Source: Nocardiopsis sp. FR4
GTDB taxonomy: Bacteria > Actinomycetota > Actinomycetes > Streptosporangiales > Streptosporangiaceae
Reading direction: 5' to 3'
Assembly (NCBI RefSeq): GCF_009830945.1
Contig: NZ_VWVV01000020.1
Span: 59,365 to 123,364, forward strand
DNA length: 64,000 nucleotides
The notes below the pieces were generated by a model. That model saw only the letters and a list, made by a program, of their open reading frames with translations. It had not been told where the DNA came from and did no database searches. Positions within the stretch are counted from its first letter, which is position 1. Every line of letters begins with the position of its first letter. Position numbers and translations under genes: made by a program. Shown one piece after another: positions 36,683-45,063 of this stretch.

Positions 36683-36886
36683 ATGCCCAGATACGACTTC
36701 CGCTGCCGCGAGTGCGGCGACACCTTCGAGCTCTCCCGACCGATGGCCCGGGCCGGGGACCCGGCCGCCTGCCCGCAGGGGCACCAGGACACGGTCCGGC
36801 TGCTCTCCACCGTGGCGGTGGGCGGTCGGGCCGCCGCCCCCGCCCCCTCGGGCGGAGGGTGCTGCGGGGGCGGCTGCTGCTCCTGA
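36683..36886 (+). CDS. FmdB-type zinc-ribbon protein
   Basis: A 67-residue protein. MPRYDFRCRECGDTFELSRP is the FmdB regulatory-protein signature, with Cys8-x2-Cys11 as one half of the zinc site and Cys30-PQG-His34 as the other. The tail is Gly/Ala/Pro-rich and ends GGGCCGGGCCS with four cysteines, an extra metal-binding or redox feature. Function is unproven; the family was named for a formamidase-linked regulator. It ends 3 bases before a bidirectional hairpin. Confidence 0.9.
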   Translation: MPRYDFRCRECGDTFELSRPMARAGDPAACPQGHQDTVRLLSTVAVGGRAAAPAPSGGGCCGGGCCS

Positions 36887-36889
36887 GGC

Positions 36890-36913
36890 GGGGCGGCCCC
36901 GCGGGGCCGCCCC
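36890..36913. terminator. Bidirectional hairpin between fmdB-like gene and ilvD
   Basis: GGGGCGGCCCC (36890-36900) pairs with GGGGCCGCCCC (36903-36913). It lies between two convergent stop codons and serves both genes. No T tract. Confidence 0.75.
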
Positions 36914-36916
36914 TTC

Positions 36917-38779
36917 CTACCGCTCGATCTGGGACACGTCGCGCGCCGCGCCGGTGGAGGCGGAGGTCGCCATGGCCGCGTAGGCGCGCAGTGCGGCGCT
37001 CAACGGGCGCTGGCGGTCGCGCGGCTGGAAGCGGCCCAGTTCCTTGAGCAGGCGCTCGCGGCGGGCGTTCAGCTCGTCCTCGGAGACCTCCAGCACGATG
37101 CTGCGGTTGGGGATGTCGATGCTGATCACGTCCCCGTCCTCCACCAGGGCGATGTCGCCGCCCGCGGCGGCCTCGGGGGAGGCGTGGCCGATGGACAGGC
37201 CCGAGGTCCCTCCGGAGAAGCGGCCGTCGGTGATCAGGGCGCAGGCCTTGCCCAGGCCGCGGCCCTTGAGGAAGCTCGTCGGGTACAGCATCTCCTGCAT
37301 GCCCGGGCCGCCCCTGGGCCCCTCGTATCGGATGACCACCACGTCACCGGGCTCGATCCGCTTGTTGAGGATGCCGTCCACGGCGTCCTCCTGGGACTCG
37401 AAGACCTTGGCCGGGCCGGAGAAGGTCCACAGCTCCTCCTCCACGCCCGCGGTCTTGACGATCGCGCCGTCCGGGGCGAGGTTGCCGAACAGCACCGCCA
37501 GGCCGCCGTCCTTGGTGTAGGCGTGCCGGACCGCGCGGATGCAGCCCTTCTCCCGGTCGGTGTCCAGGCTGTCCCAGCGGGTGCTCTGCGAGTAGGCCTT
37601 CGTCGTGCGCCGACCGCCCGGGGCCGCGTGGAAGAGCTCCAGCGCCTCGGGCAGGACGGTGTCGGAGACGATGTCCCAGTCGGCGATGAACTCGCCGACC
37701 GTCCTGCCGTGCACAGTGGGCAGGGAGGTGTCCAGCAGCCCGCCGCGGGCGAGCTCTCCGAGGATGGAGGGGATGCCGCCCGCGCGGTGCACGTCCTCGA
37801 TGTGGTACTTCTCGGTGTTCGGCGCGACCTTGCACAGGCACGGCACCCGCCGGGAGACCGCGTCGATGTCGGTCAGGCCGAAGTCGACGCCCGCCTCGGT
37901 GGCGGCGGCCAGCAGGTGCAGGATGGTGTTGGTGGAGCCGCCCATGGCCACGTCCAGCGCCATGGCGTTGCCGAAGGCGGCCGGGGTGGCGATGGACAGC
38001 GGCAGGACGGAGGCGTCGTCGTCCTCGTAGTAGCGCTTGGCGGCCTCCACGACCAGGCGTCCGGCGTCCTCGTACAGGGCGCGGCGGGCGGTGTGGGTGG
38101 CCAGCACGGTGCCGTTGCCGGGCAGGGCCAGACCCATCGCCTCGGTGAGGCAGTTCATCGAGTTGGCGGTGAACATGCCCGAGCAGGAGCCGCAGGTGGG
38201 GCAGGCGGCCTCCTCCATCTCGTCCAGCTCGGCCTGGGAGACGCTCTCGTCCGCGGCGGCGATCATGGGGTTGATCAGGTCCAGCTTGCGGACGGTGGTG
38301 GCGGTGCCGTCGACCACCGTGACCTTGCCCGCCTCCATGGGGCCGCCCGAGACGAACACGGTGGGGATGTTCAGGCGCAGTGCGGCCAGCAGCATGCCGG
38401 GCGTGATCTTGTCGCAGTTGGACACGCACACCAGGGCGTCGGCGCAGTGCGCGTTGACCATGTACTCCACCGAGTCGGCGATCAGCTCACGGCTGGGCAG
38501 CGAGTAGAGCATGCCGCTGTGTCCCATGGCGATGCCGTCGTCCACGGCGATGGAGTTGAACTCGCGGGGGACGCCGCCCGCCCGGCGGATCGCGTCGGCG
38601 ACCACCTCGGCCACCTCGCGCAGGTGCACGTGGCCGGGGACGAACTCGGTGAAGCTGTTGGCCACGGCCACGATGGGCTTGCCGAAGTCCTCGCGCTCCA
38701 CGCCGGTGGCGCGCATGAGGGCGCGCGCGCCTGCCATGTTCCTGCCGTGGGTGACGGTGCGTGAGCGTAGGGCTGGCAT
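36917..38779 (-). CDS. ilvD: Dihydroxy-acid dehydratase
   Basis: A 620-residue Fe-S dehydratase of isoleucine, valine and pantothenate synthesis. From the chosen ATG it reads [20 protein letters not shown], the standard family start. Cluster ligands appear in [11 protein letters not shown] and in [34 protein letters not shown] near the end is the substrate-site motif. A longer frame to 38866 exists but its extra residues are atypical, and GGGAG sits nine bases before this ATG. It stands alone, without other ilv genes nearby. Confidence 0.96.
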   Translation of the reverse strand: MPALRSRTVTHGRNMAGARALMRATGVEREDFGKPIVAVANSFTEFVPGHVHLREVAEVVADAIRRAGGVPREFNSIAVDDGIAMGHSGMLYSLPSRELIADSVEYMVNAHCADALVCVSNCDKITPGMLLAALRLNIPTVFVSGGPMEAGKVTVVDGTATTVRKLDLINPMIAAADESVSQAELDEMEEAACPTCGSCSGMFTANSMNCLTEAMGLALPGNGTVLATHTARRALYEDAGRLVVEAAKRYYEDDDASVLPLSIATPAAFGNAMALDVAMGGSTNTILHLLAAATEAGVDFGLTDIDAVSRRVPCLCKVAPNTEKYHIEDVHRAGGIPSILGELARGGLLDTSLPTVHGRTVGEFIADWDIVSDTVLPEALELFHAAPGGRRTTKAYSQSTRWDSLDTDREKGCIRAVRHAYTKDGGLAVLFGNLAPDGAIVKTAGVEEELWTFSGPAKVFESQEDAVDGILNKRIEPGDVVVIRYEGPRGGPGMQEMLYPTSFLKGRGLGKACALITDGRFSGGTSGLSIGHASPEAAAGGDIALVEDGDVISIDIPNRSIVLEVSEDELNARRERLLKELGRFQPRDRQRPLSAALRAYAAMATSASTGAARDVSQIER

Positions 38780-38950
38780 GGGGTGGACTCCCATCGTTAC
38801 GGGTGTTTCCCCTCGATGGTAGTCGTTCGGCACACCGGTGTGGTCTCGAAGTGGAAGACGGGGCATCCGGATCGTGAGACGTGGGGGAGGGGGCCGGGGT
38901 CCCGGGCGCGGCGCCGCGCCCGGCTCGGTGCGGGTGCGGGTGACGGCGAA

Positions 38951-38987
38951 GGCCCGGGTACCACGGCGTTGTGGTGTGTCCCGGGCC
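38951..38987 (-). terminator. Terminator of the NERD gene
   Basis: GGCCCGGG (38951-38958) pairs with CCCGGGCC (38980-38987), with inner CCAC/GTGG pairs. It begins 27 bases past the stop of the NERD gene on the minus strand. A second perfect palindrome, CCGGGCGCGGC and its complement at 38902-38923, lies further along and may back it up. Confidence 0.6.
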
Positions 38988-39013
38988 CGCGGGGGTAGCG
39001 GAGTGGGGTGGGG

Positions 39014-39841
39014 TCAGTACCTTGGGGGCAGGGCCCTCTTGGCGGCCTGGTAGATCTCCTCGATCTCGGCCTCGGTGAGGCGGTCGCGACCGCTGCGCAG
39101 CCACTTGCGGACCTTGGTGCCGGTGATGATGTCCACGCCCCGCAGCCGGTGGCTGTCCCAGGGCATGCCGGGCCCGTAGATGGCCAGCGACGCGCGCACC
39201 TTGATCTCGCGGCCCAGTTCGGCGCTGATCAGCTCCTCGGCCCGCTTGGCCTCCTCCAGCGCCTCGTCGATGCGCTCGTTCTTGCTGAACCGCCCGTGGT
39301 AGAGCTTCTCCAGCTTGTTGCGCAGCGGCAGGCGCTTGTCCCACGACTCGGAGTCGATGGCGAACGCGCCGCGCCGGCCCACGATGAAGTGGTCGATCTG
39401 GCCGTTGCCGCCGGGGACGGCGCGGGCGTGCAGCACGCGGTAGCCGAGCTGCTTCATCACCTTCAGCTGCGCCTCGGTCTTGCGCTGGGCGGCCGAGGGC
39501 TTGCGCCAGCGCGGGATCTCCGACTCGCGCCGGGAGAAGTACACCATCAGTCCGACCATCGTGAGGATGCCGAAGGTCAGGCCGATCCGCCAGTCGGTCG
39601 TGAGCAGGCCGACCACGAGGGCGACCACGGCCGAGCCACCGCCCCGCAGGGACCACTTGCGGGCGGTCTGGTTGTCGCGGAGGGCACCGTAGAGGACCCT
39701 TCCGGTGGGAATGTCCTTTTTCTTGTCCTGGTTGGGGAAAAAGAGGGACTCAGGCTTTTTTCCGCCCTCGCCCTCGGACGATGGGGTATGGCCGTTCACT
39801 CTGGTTGCCGATTCCACGTCGGACAGGTTAGTTCGATCCAT
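39014..39841 (-). CDS. Membrane protein with NERD (nuclease-related) domain
   Basis: A 275-residue protein. The head (1-65) is charged and unstructured-looking. Two membrane helices lie at about 70-105 (VVALVVGLLTT and GLTFGILTMVGLMVYF). The NERD domain follows from about 120: GYRVLHARAVPGGNGQIDHF and VGRRGAFAIDSE, whose Asp and Glu match the endonuclease-like metal site. The domain is related to Holliday-junction resolvase-type nucleases, but activity has rarely been shown. The minus-strand gene diverges from the amidase; the intergenic region is AT-rich (CATTACTTCTCACACTTTTC near 39855). Confidence 0.85.
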   Translation of the reverse strand: MDRTNLSDVESATRVNGHTPSSEGEGGKKPESLFFPNQDKKKDIPTGRVLYGALRDNQTARKWSLRGGGSAVVALVVGLLTTDWRIGLTFGILTMVGLMVYFSRRESEIPRWRKPSAAQRKTEAQLKVMKQLGYRVLHARAVPGGNGQIDHFIVGRRGAFAIDSESWDKRLPLRNKLEKLYHGRFSKNERIDEALEEAKRAEELISAELGREIKVRASLAIYGPGMPWDSHRLRGVDIITGTKVRKWLRSGRDRLTEAEIEEIYQAAKRALPPRY

Positions 39842-40009
39842 ATCCGAGTCCTAGTGCATTACTTCTCACACTTTTCTTCCCCTGTTTCCCGGGCCGCATA
39901 CGTGTTCTCTCCCGGGGGACGGGGAATGATGACCTTTCGGCCAGCTTCTCTGGAGAGGTGTCTCCACCCACCGTGGTGCCCCGTGTCGTGCCCGCTAACC
40001 TGAGTCGGC

Positions 40010-41443
40010 ATGACCCAGATCCATGACCTTCCGGCCCACCGCCTCCTGGAGATGGTCCGCAGTCGTGAGCTGTCCCCTACTGAGATCACTGAGCACTGTC
40101 TGAGGAGAACCGAGCGGTACGACCACCGCTATGGTGCGTACATTACGGTCACTCCGGAAAAGGCTCTCAAACAGGCCCGCTACGCGCAGAAGCGTGTGAT
40201 GAGCGACACTCCGGAAGACCTTCCGCCCCTGCTGGGCCTCCCCCTGCCGATCAAGGACCTCGAACCGGTGGCGGGGGTCCGGCTCACCCACGGATCCCGG
40301 GTCTTCGGCGACGCCGTCTCCCCGATCGACTCCGACCTGGTCGCCCGCCTGCGCGGGGCGGGAGCGGTCCTGACCGGCAAGACCAACACCCCCGAGTTCG
40401 GCTCCAGCTGCTACACCGAGAACGAGATCGCCCCGCCCTCCCGCAACCCCTGGGACACCGACCTGTCCCCGGGCGGCTCCAGCGGGGGAGCGGCGGCGGC
40501 CGTGGCCGCCGGACTGGCCCCCGTCGCCCACGGAGGTGACGGCGGCGGCTCGATCCGTATCCCCGCCAGCGTGTGCGGGCTCTTCGGACTCAAGCCCACC
40601 CGCGGCCGGATCTCCGGTGCCCCGCTCAAACCCGACCTGCTCGGGCTGTCCACCTCCGGGCCCCTCACCAGGAACGTCCGCGACGCCGCCCTGCTCCTGG
40701 ACGCCATGGCCCTGGCGCGGCCCGGCGACTACTTCACCGCCCCGCCCCCCGGCCGGACCTTCACCGACCACGTGGACCGCGGACCCGGCCGGCTGCGCAT
40801 CGGCTGCTACGCCACCACCGGCTCCGCGGGCATCCCCGTCCACCCCGAGGTCCTGGCCGCGTACGAGGAGGCCGTATACCTGCTCACCGGCCTCGGCCAC
40901 CACGTGGAGGAGGTCCCCGAACCCGTCGACGCCCACTTCGGCGGCGCCTTCATGACGGACTTCCAGGTCGTCTGGGCCGCGATGGCCTCGGCCACCCCCG
41001 TCGACCCCGCCCGGGAGGCCGAGCTGGGCCCCCTCAACCGGTGGCTGCGCGAACGCGCCCGGGCCACCCCGGTCCCCGACTACATCGCCGCCTGCGCTCG
41101 CCTGCAGCGCGGCGTGCGCTCCCTGGTCGCCGCCACCGAGCCCCTCGACGCGGTGCTCTGCCCGACGCTGGCCCTGCCCCCGGTGCCCGTCGGCCACTTC
41201 ACCGGGGGCGGGCCGGAGGAGGAGTTCCGGCTGATGACCGAGTTCACGCCCTTCACGTCGGTCTACAACGTCTCCGGGCAGCCCTCGGTCAACGTCCCCC
41301 TGCACCGGTCGCCCGGGGGGCTGCCGATCGGCGTCATGCTCACCGGCCGCATGGGCGGCGAGGGAACCCTGCTGGCGCTGTCGGCGCAGCTGGAACGCGC
41401 CCGTCCGTGGGCCCACCGGGTACCGCCCGGCTGGAACGACTGA
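40010..41443 (+). CDS. Amidase (amidase signature family)
   Basis: A 477-residue hydrolase of carboxamides. The Ser-cisSer-Lys triad is in place: Lys82 in LGLPLPIKDL, the cis-Ser at 157 in SPGGSSGG, and the nucleophile Ser181 in GGDGGGSIRIPASVCG. The end (VNVPLHRSPGGLPIGVML) is also typical. It could be an aryl-amide or 6-aminohexanoate-type hydrolase; GatA is unlikely because gatB and gatC are absent. The ATG follows a TAACCT box by eight bases, which points to a leaderless mRNA. Its stop lies 14 bases from the convergent MFS gene. Confidence 0.9.
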   Translation: MTQIHDLPAHRLLEMVRSRELSPTEITEHCLRRTERYDHRYGAYITVTPEKALKQARYAQKRVMSDTPEDLPPLLGLPLPIKDLEPVAGVRLTHGSRVFGDAVSPIDSDLVARLRGAGAVLTGKTNTPEFGSSCYTENEIAPPSRNPWDTDLSPGGSSGGAAAAVAAGLAPVAHGGDGGGSIRIPASVCGLFGLKPTRGRISGAPLKPDLLGLSTSGPLTRNVRDAALLLDAMALARPGDYFTAPPPGRTFTDHVDRGPGRLRIGCYATTGSAGIPVHPEVLAAYEEAVYLLTGLGHHVEEVPEPVDAHFGGAFMTDFQVVWAAMASATPVDPAREAELGPLNRWLRERARATPVPDYIAACARLQRGVRSLVAATEPLDAVLCPTLALPPVPVGHFTGGGPEEEFRLMTEFTPFTSVYNVSGQPSVNVPLHRSPGGLPIGVMLTGRMGGEGTLLALSAQLERARPWAHRVPPGWND

Positions 41444-41457
41444 CCGGGGCGGTCCCG

Positions 41458-42765
41458 TCAACGGGCTCCATCGGACGGGGCCGCGGAGTCCGCGGGCTCC
41501 GCGGCCGGCTCCGGTTCCCTCCCGGGAGCCGTCGCGGCCTCCGCCTCCGGCTCCGGTACGAACACGCTCAGCACCGCCGCCACCAGCAGCAGTACCGTCG
41601 CGCCCAGCACACCGCCCGCCACGCCCAGGAGGTCGACCAGCGCACCGGCCAGCGGACCGGCCACCGCGCCGCCCGCGCTCATCGCGGCGGACATCCACCC
41701 GAAGGCCTCGGCCCGCCGCCGGGCGGGGGCCAGGTCGCCCAGGCGGCCCATCACCGCGGCCACGGTCGGAGCCAGCGCCAGCCCCGACACGAAGAGCAGC
41801 GGCGTGACGAGCAGCGGGGTCGGCAGGTGGGTGACCGGCGGCACGAACGGCACCAGGACCGCCACACCCAGCACCGCTCCGAAGGAGCGCCGCACCAGCC
41901 GGGGGCGTCCGCGCAGGCCGCCCGCGACCGCGCCGCCCACCAGCGACCCCAGCGCCCACACCGACGCCAGCACCATCACGTACTGCGGCGCCTCCAGTTC
42001 GTTGGCCCACGCCACGATGACCAGGTCCACCGAGATGATCCCGCTGATCATGAGCAGGCACATGGCGAACAGCGCGGTCAGCGCCGGGTGGCGCAGCAGG
42101 CTCCGGCCCCCGCGGGCGTCCCCGGAGCCGCCTCCGCGCGCGTCGCCTGAGACCTCACCTTCGTCGAGCGGTGCGGGGCCGGTCACCCCGGCACGGCGCA
42201 GGGACCCGGCGAAACCGAGCGCGCCCAGCAGCGCCAGCACCGACAGCACCAGCAGCGCCCAGCGGGAACCGGCGAGGGCCACGGTGCCGGCGGTCAGGAT
42301 GGGGGAGAAGACGAACAGGAGCTCCTGCGCGGTGGCCTCGGCCGCGTAGATCGCCTGCCGCTCGGGTCCGCGCGTCAACCGGGGCCACAGCGCGCGCACG
42401 ACCTGGTTGGCGGGGGAGGAGAACAGCCCGGTGCCCAGGGCCAGCGGAAGCGACAGCCACCACAGCGCCTGCGGCAGCAGGAGCAGCCCCAGCAGTCCCA
42501 CGCTGAACACCACACCGCACACCGCGACCAGCCGGTCGGTGCCGCCCCGGTCGGCCATCCGGCCGCGCAGCGGCCCCACCAGGGCCATGCCCAGGGTGAA
42601 GGCGCCCACGACCAGACCGGCCACGGTGTAGGAGCCGGTCCACTCCACCACCAGGAACGTGATCGCGATCATCAGCCCCGGGGCGTAGAAGCGCGCGATC
42701 AGGGACCACAGCAGCAGGGACGGTACGTGGGGGACGGCGAGGAGCCGCCGGTAGTTCGCGAGCAC
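41458..42765 (-). CDS. Major facilitator superfamily transporter
   Basis: A 435-residue transporter with 12 predicted helices. Loop motif GPLRGRMADRGGTDRL after helix 2 is the MFS motif A variant; the central loop (about 215-245) is charged and contains a Gly-Ser-Asp-Ala repeat. The C-terminal 35 residues are Glu/Ala/Pro-rich. Substrate is not readable; the sequence is closest in feel to YcaD/Nre-like small-molecule exporters. The GTG start gives the natural opening MLANYRRLLAVPHVPSLL, and a CATAAT box six bases before it suggests a leaderless transcript. It diverges from malQ. Confidence 0.85.
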   Translation of the reverse strand: MLANYRRLLAVPHVPSLLLWSLIARFYAPGLMIAITFLVVEWTGSYTVAGLVVGAFTLGMALVGPLRGRMADRGGTDRLVAVCGVVFSVGLLGLLLLPQALWWLSLPLALGTGLFSSPANQVVRALWPRLTRGPERQAIYAAEATAQELLFVFSPILTAGTVALAGSRWALLVLSVLALLGALGFAGSLRRAGVTGPAPLDEGEVSGDARGGGSGDARGGRSLLRHPALTALFAMCLLMISGIISVDLVIVAWANELEAPQYVMVLASVWALGSLVGGAVAGGLRGRPRLVRRSFGAVLGVAVLVPFVPPVTHLPTPLLVTPLLFVSGLALAPTVAAVMGRLGDLAPARRRAEAFGWMSAAMSAGGAVAGPLAGALVDLLGVAGGVLGATVLLLVAAVLSVFVPEPEAEAATAPGREPEPAAEPADSAAPSDGAR

Positions 42766-42980
42766 ACCCTGATTATGCAGACGCCCAGCACCCGGAGCGA
42801 TCGGTTTACGCCCTGTGCAGGTCACCCGCCCGTACGTGCCGCGTGGTCCGGTCGCGGACGCCGCGCCGCCCTCCGCGCCCGGCCGTCGGCCGGTATCGGC
42901 CAGGACCTCGGGCACGTTCTGGCCCCACGCCGGTACGGCCTCCGGTGTATGGCGACCCCGGTAGGGCATGATCGGATTCT

Positions 42981-45014
42981 GTGAGGGACGTTCAGCTGGC
43001 ACGTGTGGCCGAGCAGTACGGAGTGGCGACGACCTACGAGGACTGGCGGGGACGGCGGGTCCCGGTCAGCCCCGACACCATCCGCCATGTCCTGGCGGCA
43101 CTGGGCGTGGACCCGGAGGCGCCCGTGCCCGCGGTCCGGGGCCCGCTGCCCCCGGCGGTGGTCGTCCGCGAGGGCAAGGCCCCCGACCTGGTACTCCCAG
43201 AGGGGGCGCGCAGCGTCGTGGAGACCTCCGACGGCTCCCTGCTGCCCTTCGACCCCGGCCTGCCGCTGGGGGTGCACACCCTGCGCGTCACCGACAACGG
43301 GACCGAGCACGACGCTCCCCTGCTCGTGGTCCCCGACCGGCTCGACTCCGGGGCGCTGCGCGACAACCCCCGCCTGTGGGGGATCATGGCGCAGGTCTAC
43401 AGCGTGCGCTCGCGCGCCTCCTGGGGCACCGGCGACCTGCGCGACCTCGCCGAACTCGCCGACTGGAGCGCGCGCGACCTGGGCGCCGACTTCACCCTGA
43501 TCAACCCGGTGCACGCCACCGAGCCGCTGACCCCCGTGGAACCCTCCCCCTACCTGCCCGTCAGCCGCCGCTACGCCAGCCCGCTCTACATCCGGATCGA
43601 GGACGTCCCCGAGTACGCCCGGCTCGACCCCGCCCAGCGCGAGGGCATCCAGCGCCTGGCCCGGCCGCTGCGCGAACGGGGGCGCACCGCCGACCTGCTC
43701 GACCGCGACGCGGTGTGGAAGGCCAAGCGGGCCGCCCTGGAGGTGCTCTTCGAGGTGCCCCGGGCACCGGGGCGGGAGTCGTCGCTGCGGGCCTTCCTGG
43801 AGGGCGAGGGCCAGCCGCTGGTCGAGTTCGCCACCTGGTCGGCCCTGGCCGAGGAGCACGGGCCCGACTACCGCGCCTGGCCCGCACCCCTGCGCGACGT
43901 CGGCTCGCGCGCGGTCGGCGAGGAGGCGCTGCGCCGGTGGACGCGGGTGGAGTTCCACCGCTGGCTCCAGTGGATCCTCGACGAGCAGCTCGCCCAGGCG
44001 CAGGCCACCGCCGAGGCCGGTGGGATGCGCGTCGGCGTCGTGCACGACCTGGCGATCGGCGTCCAGGCCGGCGGGGCGGACGCCTGGATGTACGGCGGCG
44101 CCCTGGTCCCCGGCCTGCACGCGGGCGCGCCGCCCGACGAGTTCAACCCACAGGGGCAGGACTGGGGCCAGCCGCCCTGGCACCCCCGCCGCCTGGCCGA
44201 ACTGGGCTACACCCCCTTCCGCCAGGTCCTCTCCCACACGCTGCGCCACGCGGGCGGGATCCGCGTGGACCACGTCATGGGCCTGTTCCGGCTGTGGTGC
44301 GTACCCGAGGGCGCCCCGGCCGCCGAGGGCACCTACGTCACCTTCGACCACGAGGGCATGGTGGGCACGCTCGTCCTGGCCGCCCAGCGGGCCGACGCCG
44401 TCGTGGTCGGCGAGGACCTGGGCACCGTGGAGCCGTGGGTGCGCGGCCACCTGGCCGACCGCGGGGTCCTGGGCACCTCCGTGCTGTGGTTCGAGCAGGA
44501 CGCCGACGGACGGCCGCGCGCGCCCGGCCAGTGGCGCACGGACTGCCTGGCCACGGTCGCCACGCACGACCTGCCGCCCGTGGCCTCGTACCTGTCCGCC
44601 GAGCACGTGGAGCTGCGCGACCGGCTCGGACTGCTCAACCGGCCGGTGGAGGAGGAGCGCGCCGACTCCGAGGCCCGGGTGGAGCGGTGGCGGCGGGCGC
44701 TGGTGGAGCTCGGACTGCTGGACGAGGACGTCGACCCGGTGGCCGACCCGGCCGCCGTGGTGGCTGCCATGCACGCCTACCTGGTGGCCACCCCGGCCCG
44801 GATGATCGGAGTGGCGCTCACCGACGTGGTGGGGGACCGGCGGATGCAGAACCAGCCCGGCACCCGCGACGAGTACCCGAACTGGCGGATCCCGCTCACC
44901 AGCGGGGAGGGCGAGCCGGTGCTCGTGGACGAACTGCTCGCCGACCCCCGCATGGTGGCGCGCATCCGGCGCACCCTCGGCCCGGTCGGCAGGGGCCGGG
45001 GGCGTACGCTCTGA
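42981..45014 (+). CDS. malQ: 4-alpha-glucanotransferase (amylomaltase)
   Basis: A 677-residue GH77 enzyme that transfers maltosyl and longer glucan units, used in glycogen and maltodextrin breakdown. An N-terminal extension (about 1-150) typical of actinobacterial MalQ precedes the barrel (RLWGIMAQVYSVRSRASWGTG). Catalytic residues are Asp430 in GIRVDHVMGL, Glu478 in VVGEDLGTV and Asp530 in ATHDLPPV. The start is GTG, close behind possible promoter elements, with no clear ribosome site. It converges on pepN, with a shared hairpin between them. Confidence 0.95.
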   Translation: MRDVQLARVAEQYGVATTYEDWRGRRVPVSPDTIRHVLAALGVDPEAPVPAVRGPLPPAVVVREGKAPDLVLPEGARSVVETSDGSLLPFDPGLPLGVHTLRVTDNGTEHDAPLLVVPDRLDSGALRDNPRLWGIMAQVYSVRSRASWGTGDLRDLAELADWSARDLGADFTLINPVHATEPLTPVEPSPYLPVSRRYASPLYIRIEDVPEYARLDPAQREGIQRLARPLRERGRTADLLDRDAVWKAKRAALEVLFEVPRAPGRESSLRAFLEGEGQPLVEFATWSALAEEHGPDYRAWPAPLRDVGSRAVGEEALRRWTRVEFHRWLQWILDEQLAQAQATAEAGGMRVGVVHDLAIGVQAGGADAWMYGGALVPGLHAGAPPDEFNPQGQDWGQPPWHPRRLAELGYTPFRQVLSHTLRHAGGIRVDHVMGLFRLWCVPEGAPAAEGTYVTFDHEGMVGTLVLAAQRADAVVVGEDLGTVEPWVRGHLADRGVLGTSVLWFEQDADGRPRAPGQWRTDCLATVATHDLPPVASYLSAEHVELRDRLGLLNRPVEEERADSEARVERWRRALVELGLLDEDVDPVADPAAVVAAMHAYLVATPARMIGVALTDVVGDRRMQNQPGTRDEYPNWRIPLTSGEGEPVLVDELLADPRMVARIRRTLGPVGRGRGRTL

Positions 45015-45047
45015 CGCCCCGCCGCACCGCCCGCGGGCGGCGGGGCG
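45015..45047. terminator. Bidirectional hairpin between malQ and pepN
   Basis: CGCCCCGCCGC (45015-45025) pairs perfectly with GCGGCGGGGCG (45037-45047), directly after the malQ stop and before the pepN stop on the other strand. Confidence 0.7.
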
Positions 45048-45063
45048 GGGCGCCCGGTCGGAA

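Noticed and set aside
37184..38764. Long plus-strand frame opposite ilvD
   Set aside because: Shadow of a confidently identified gene.
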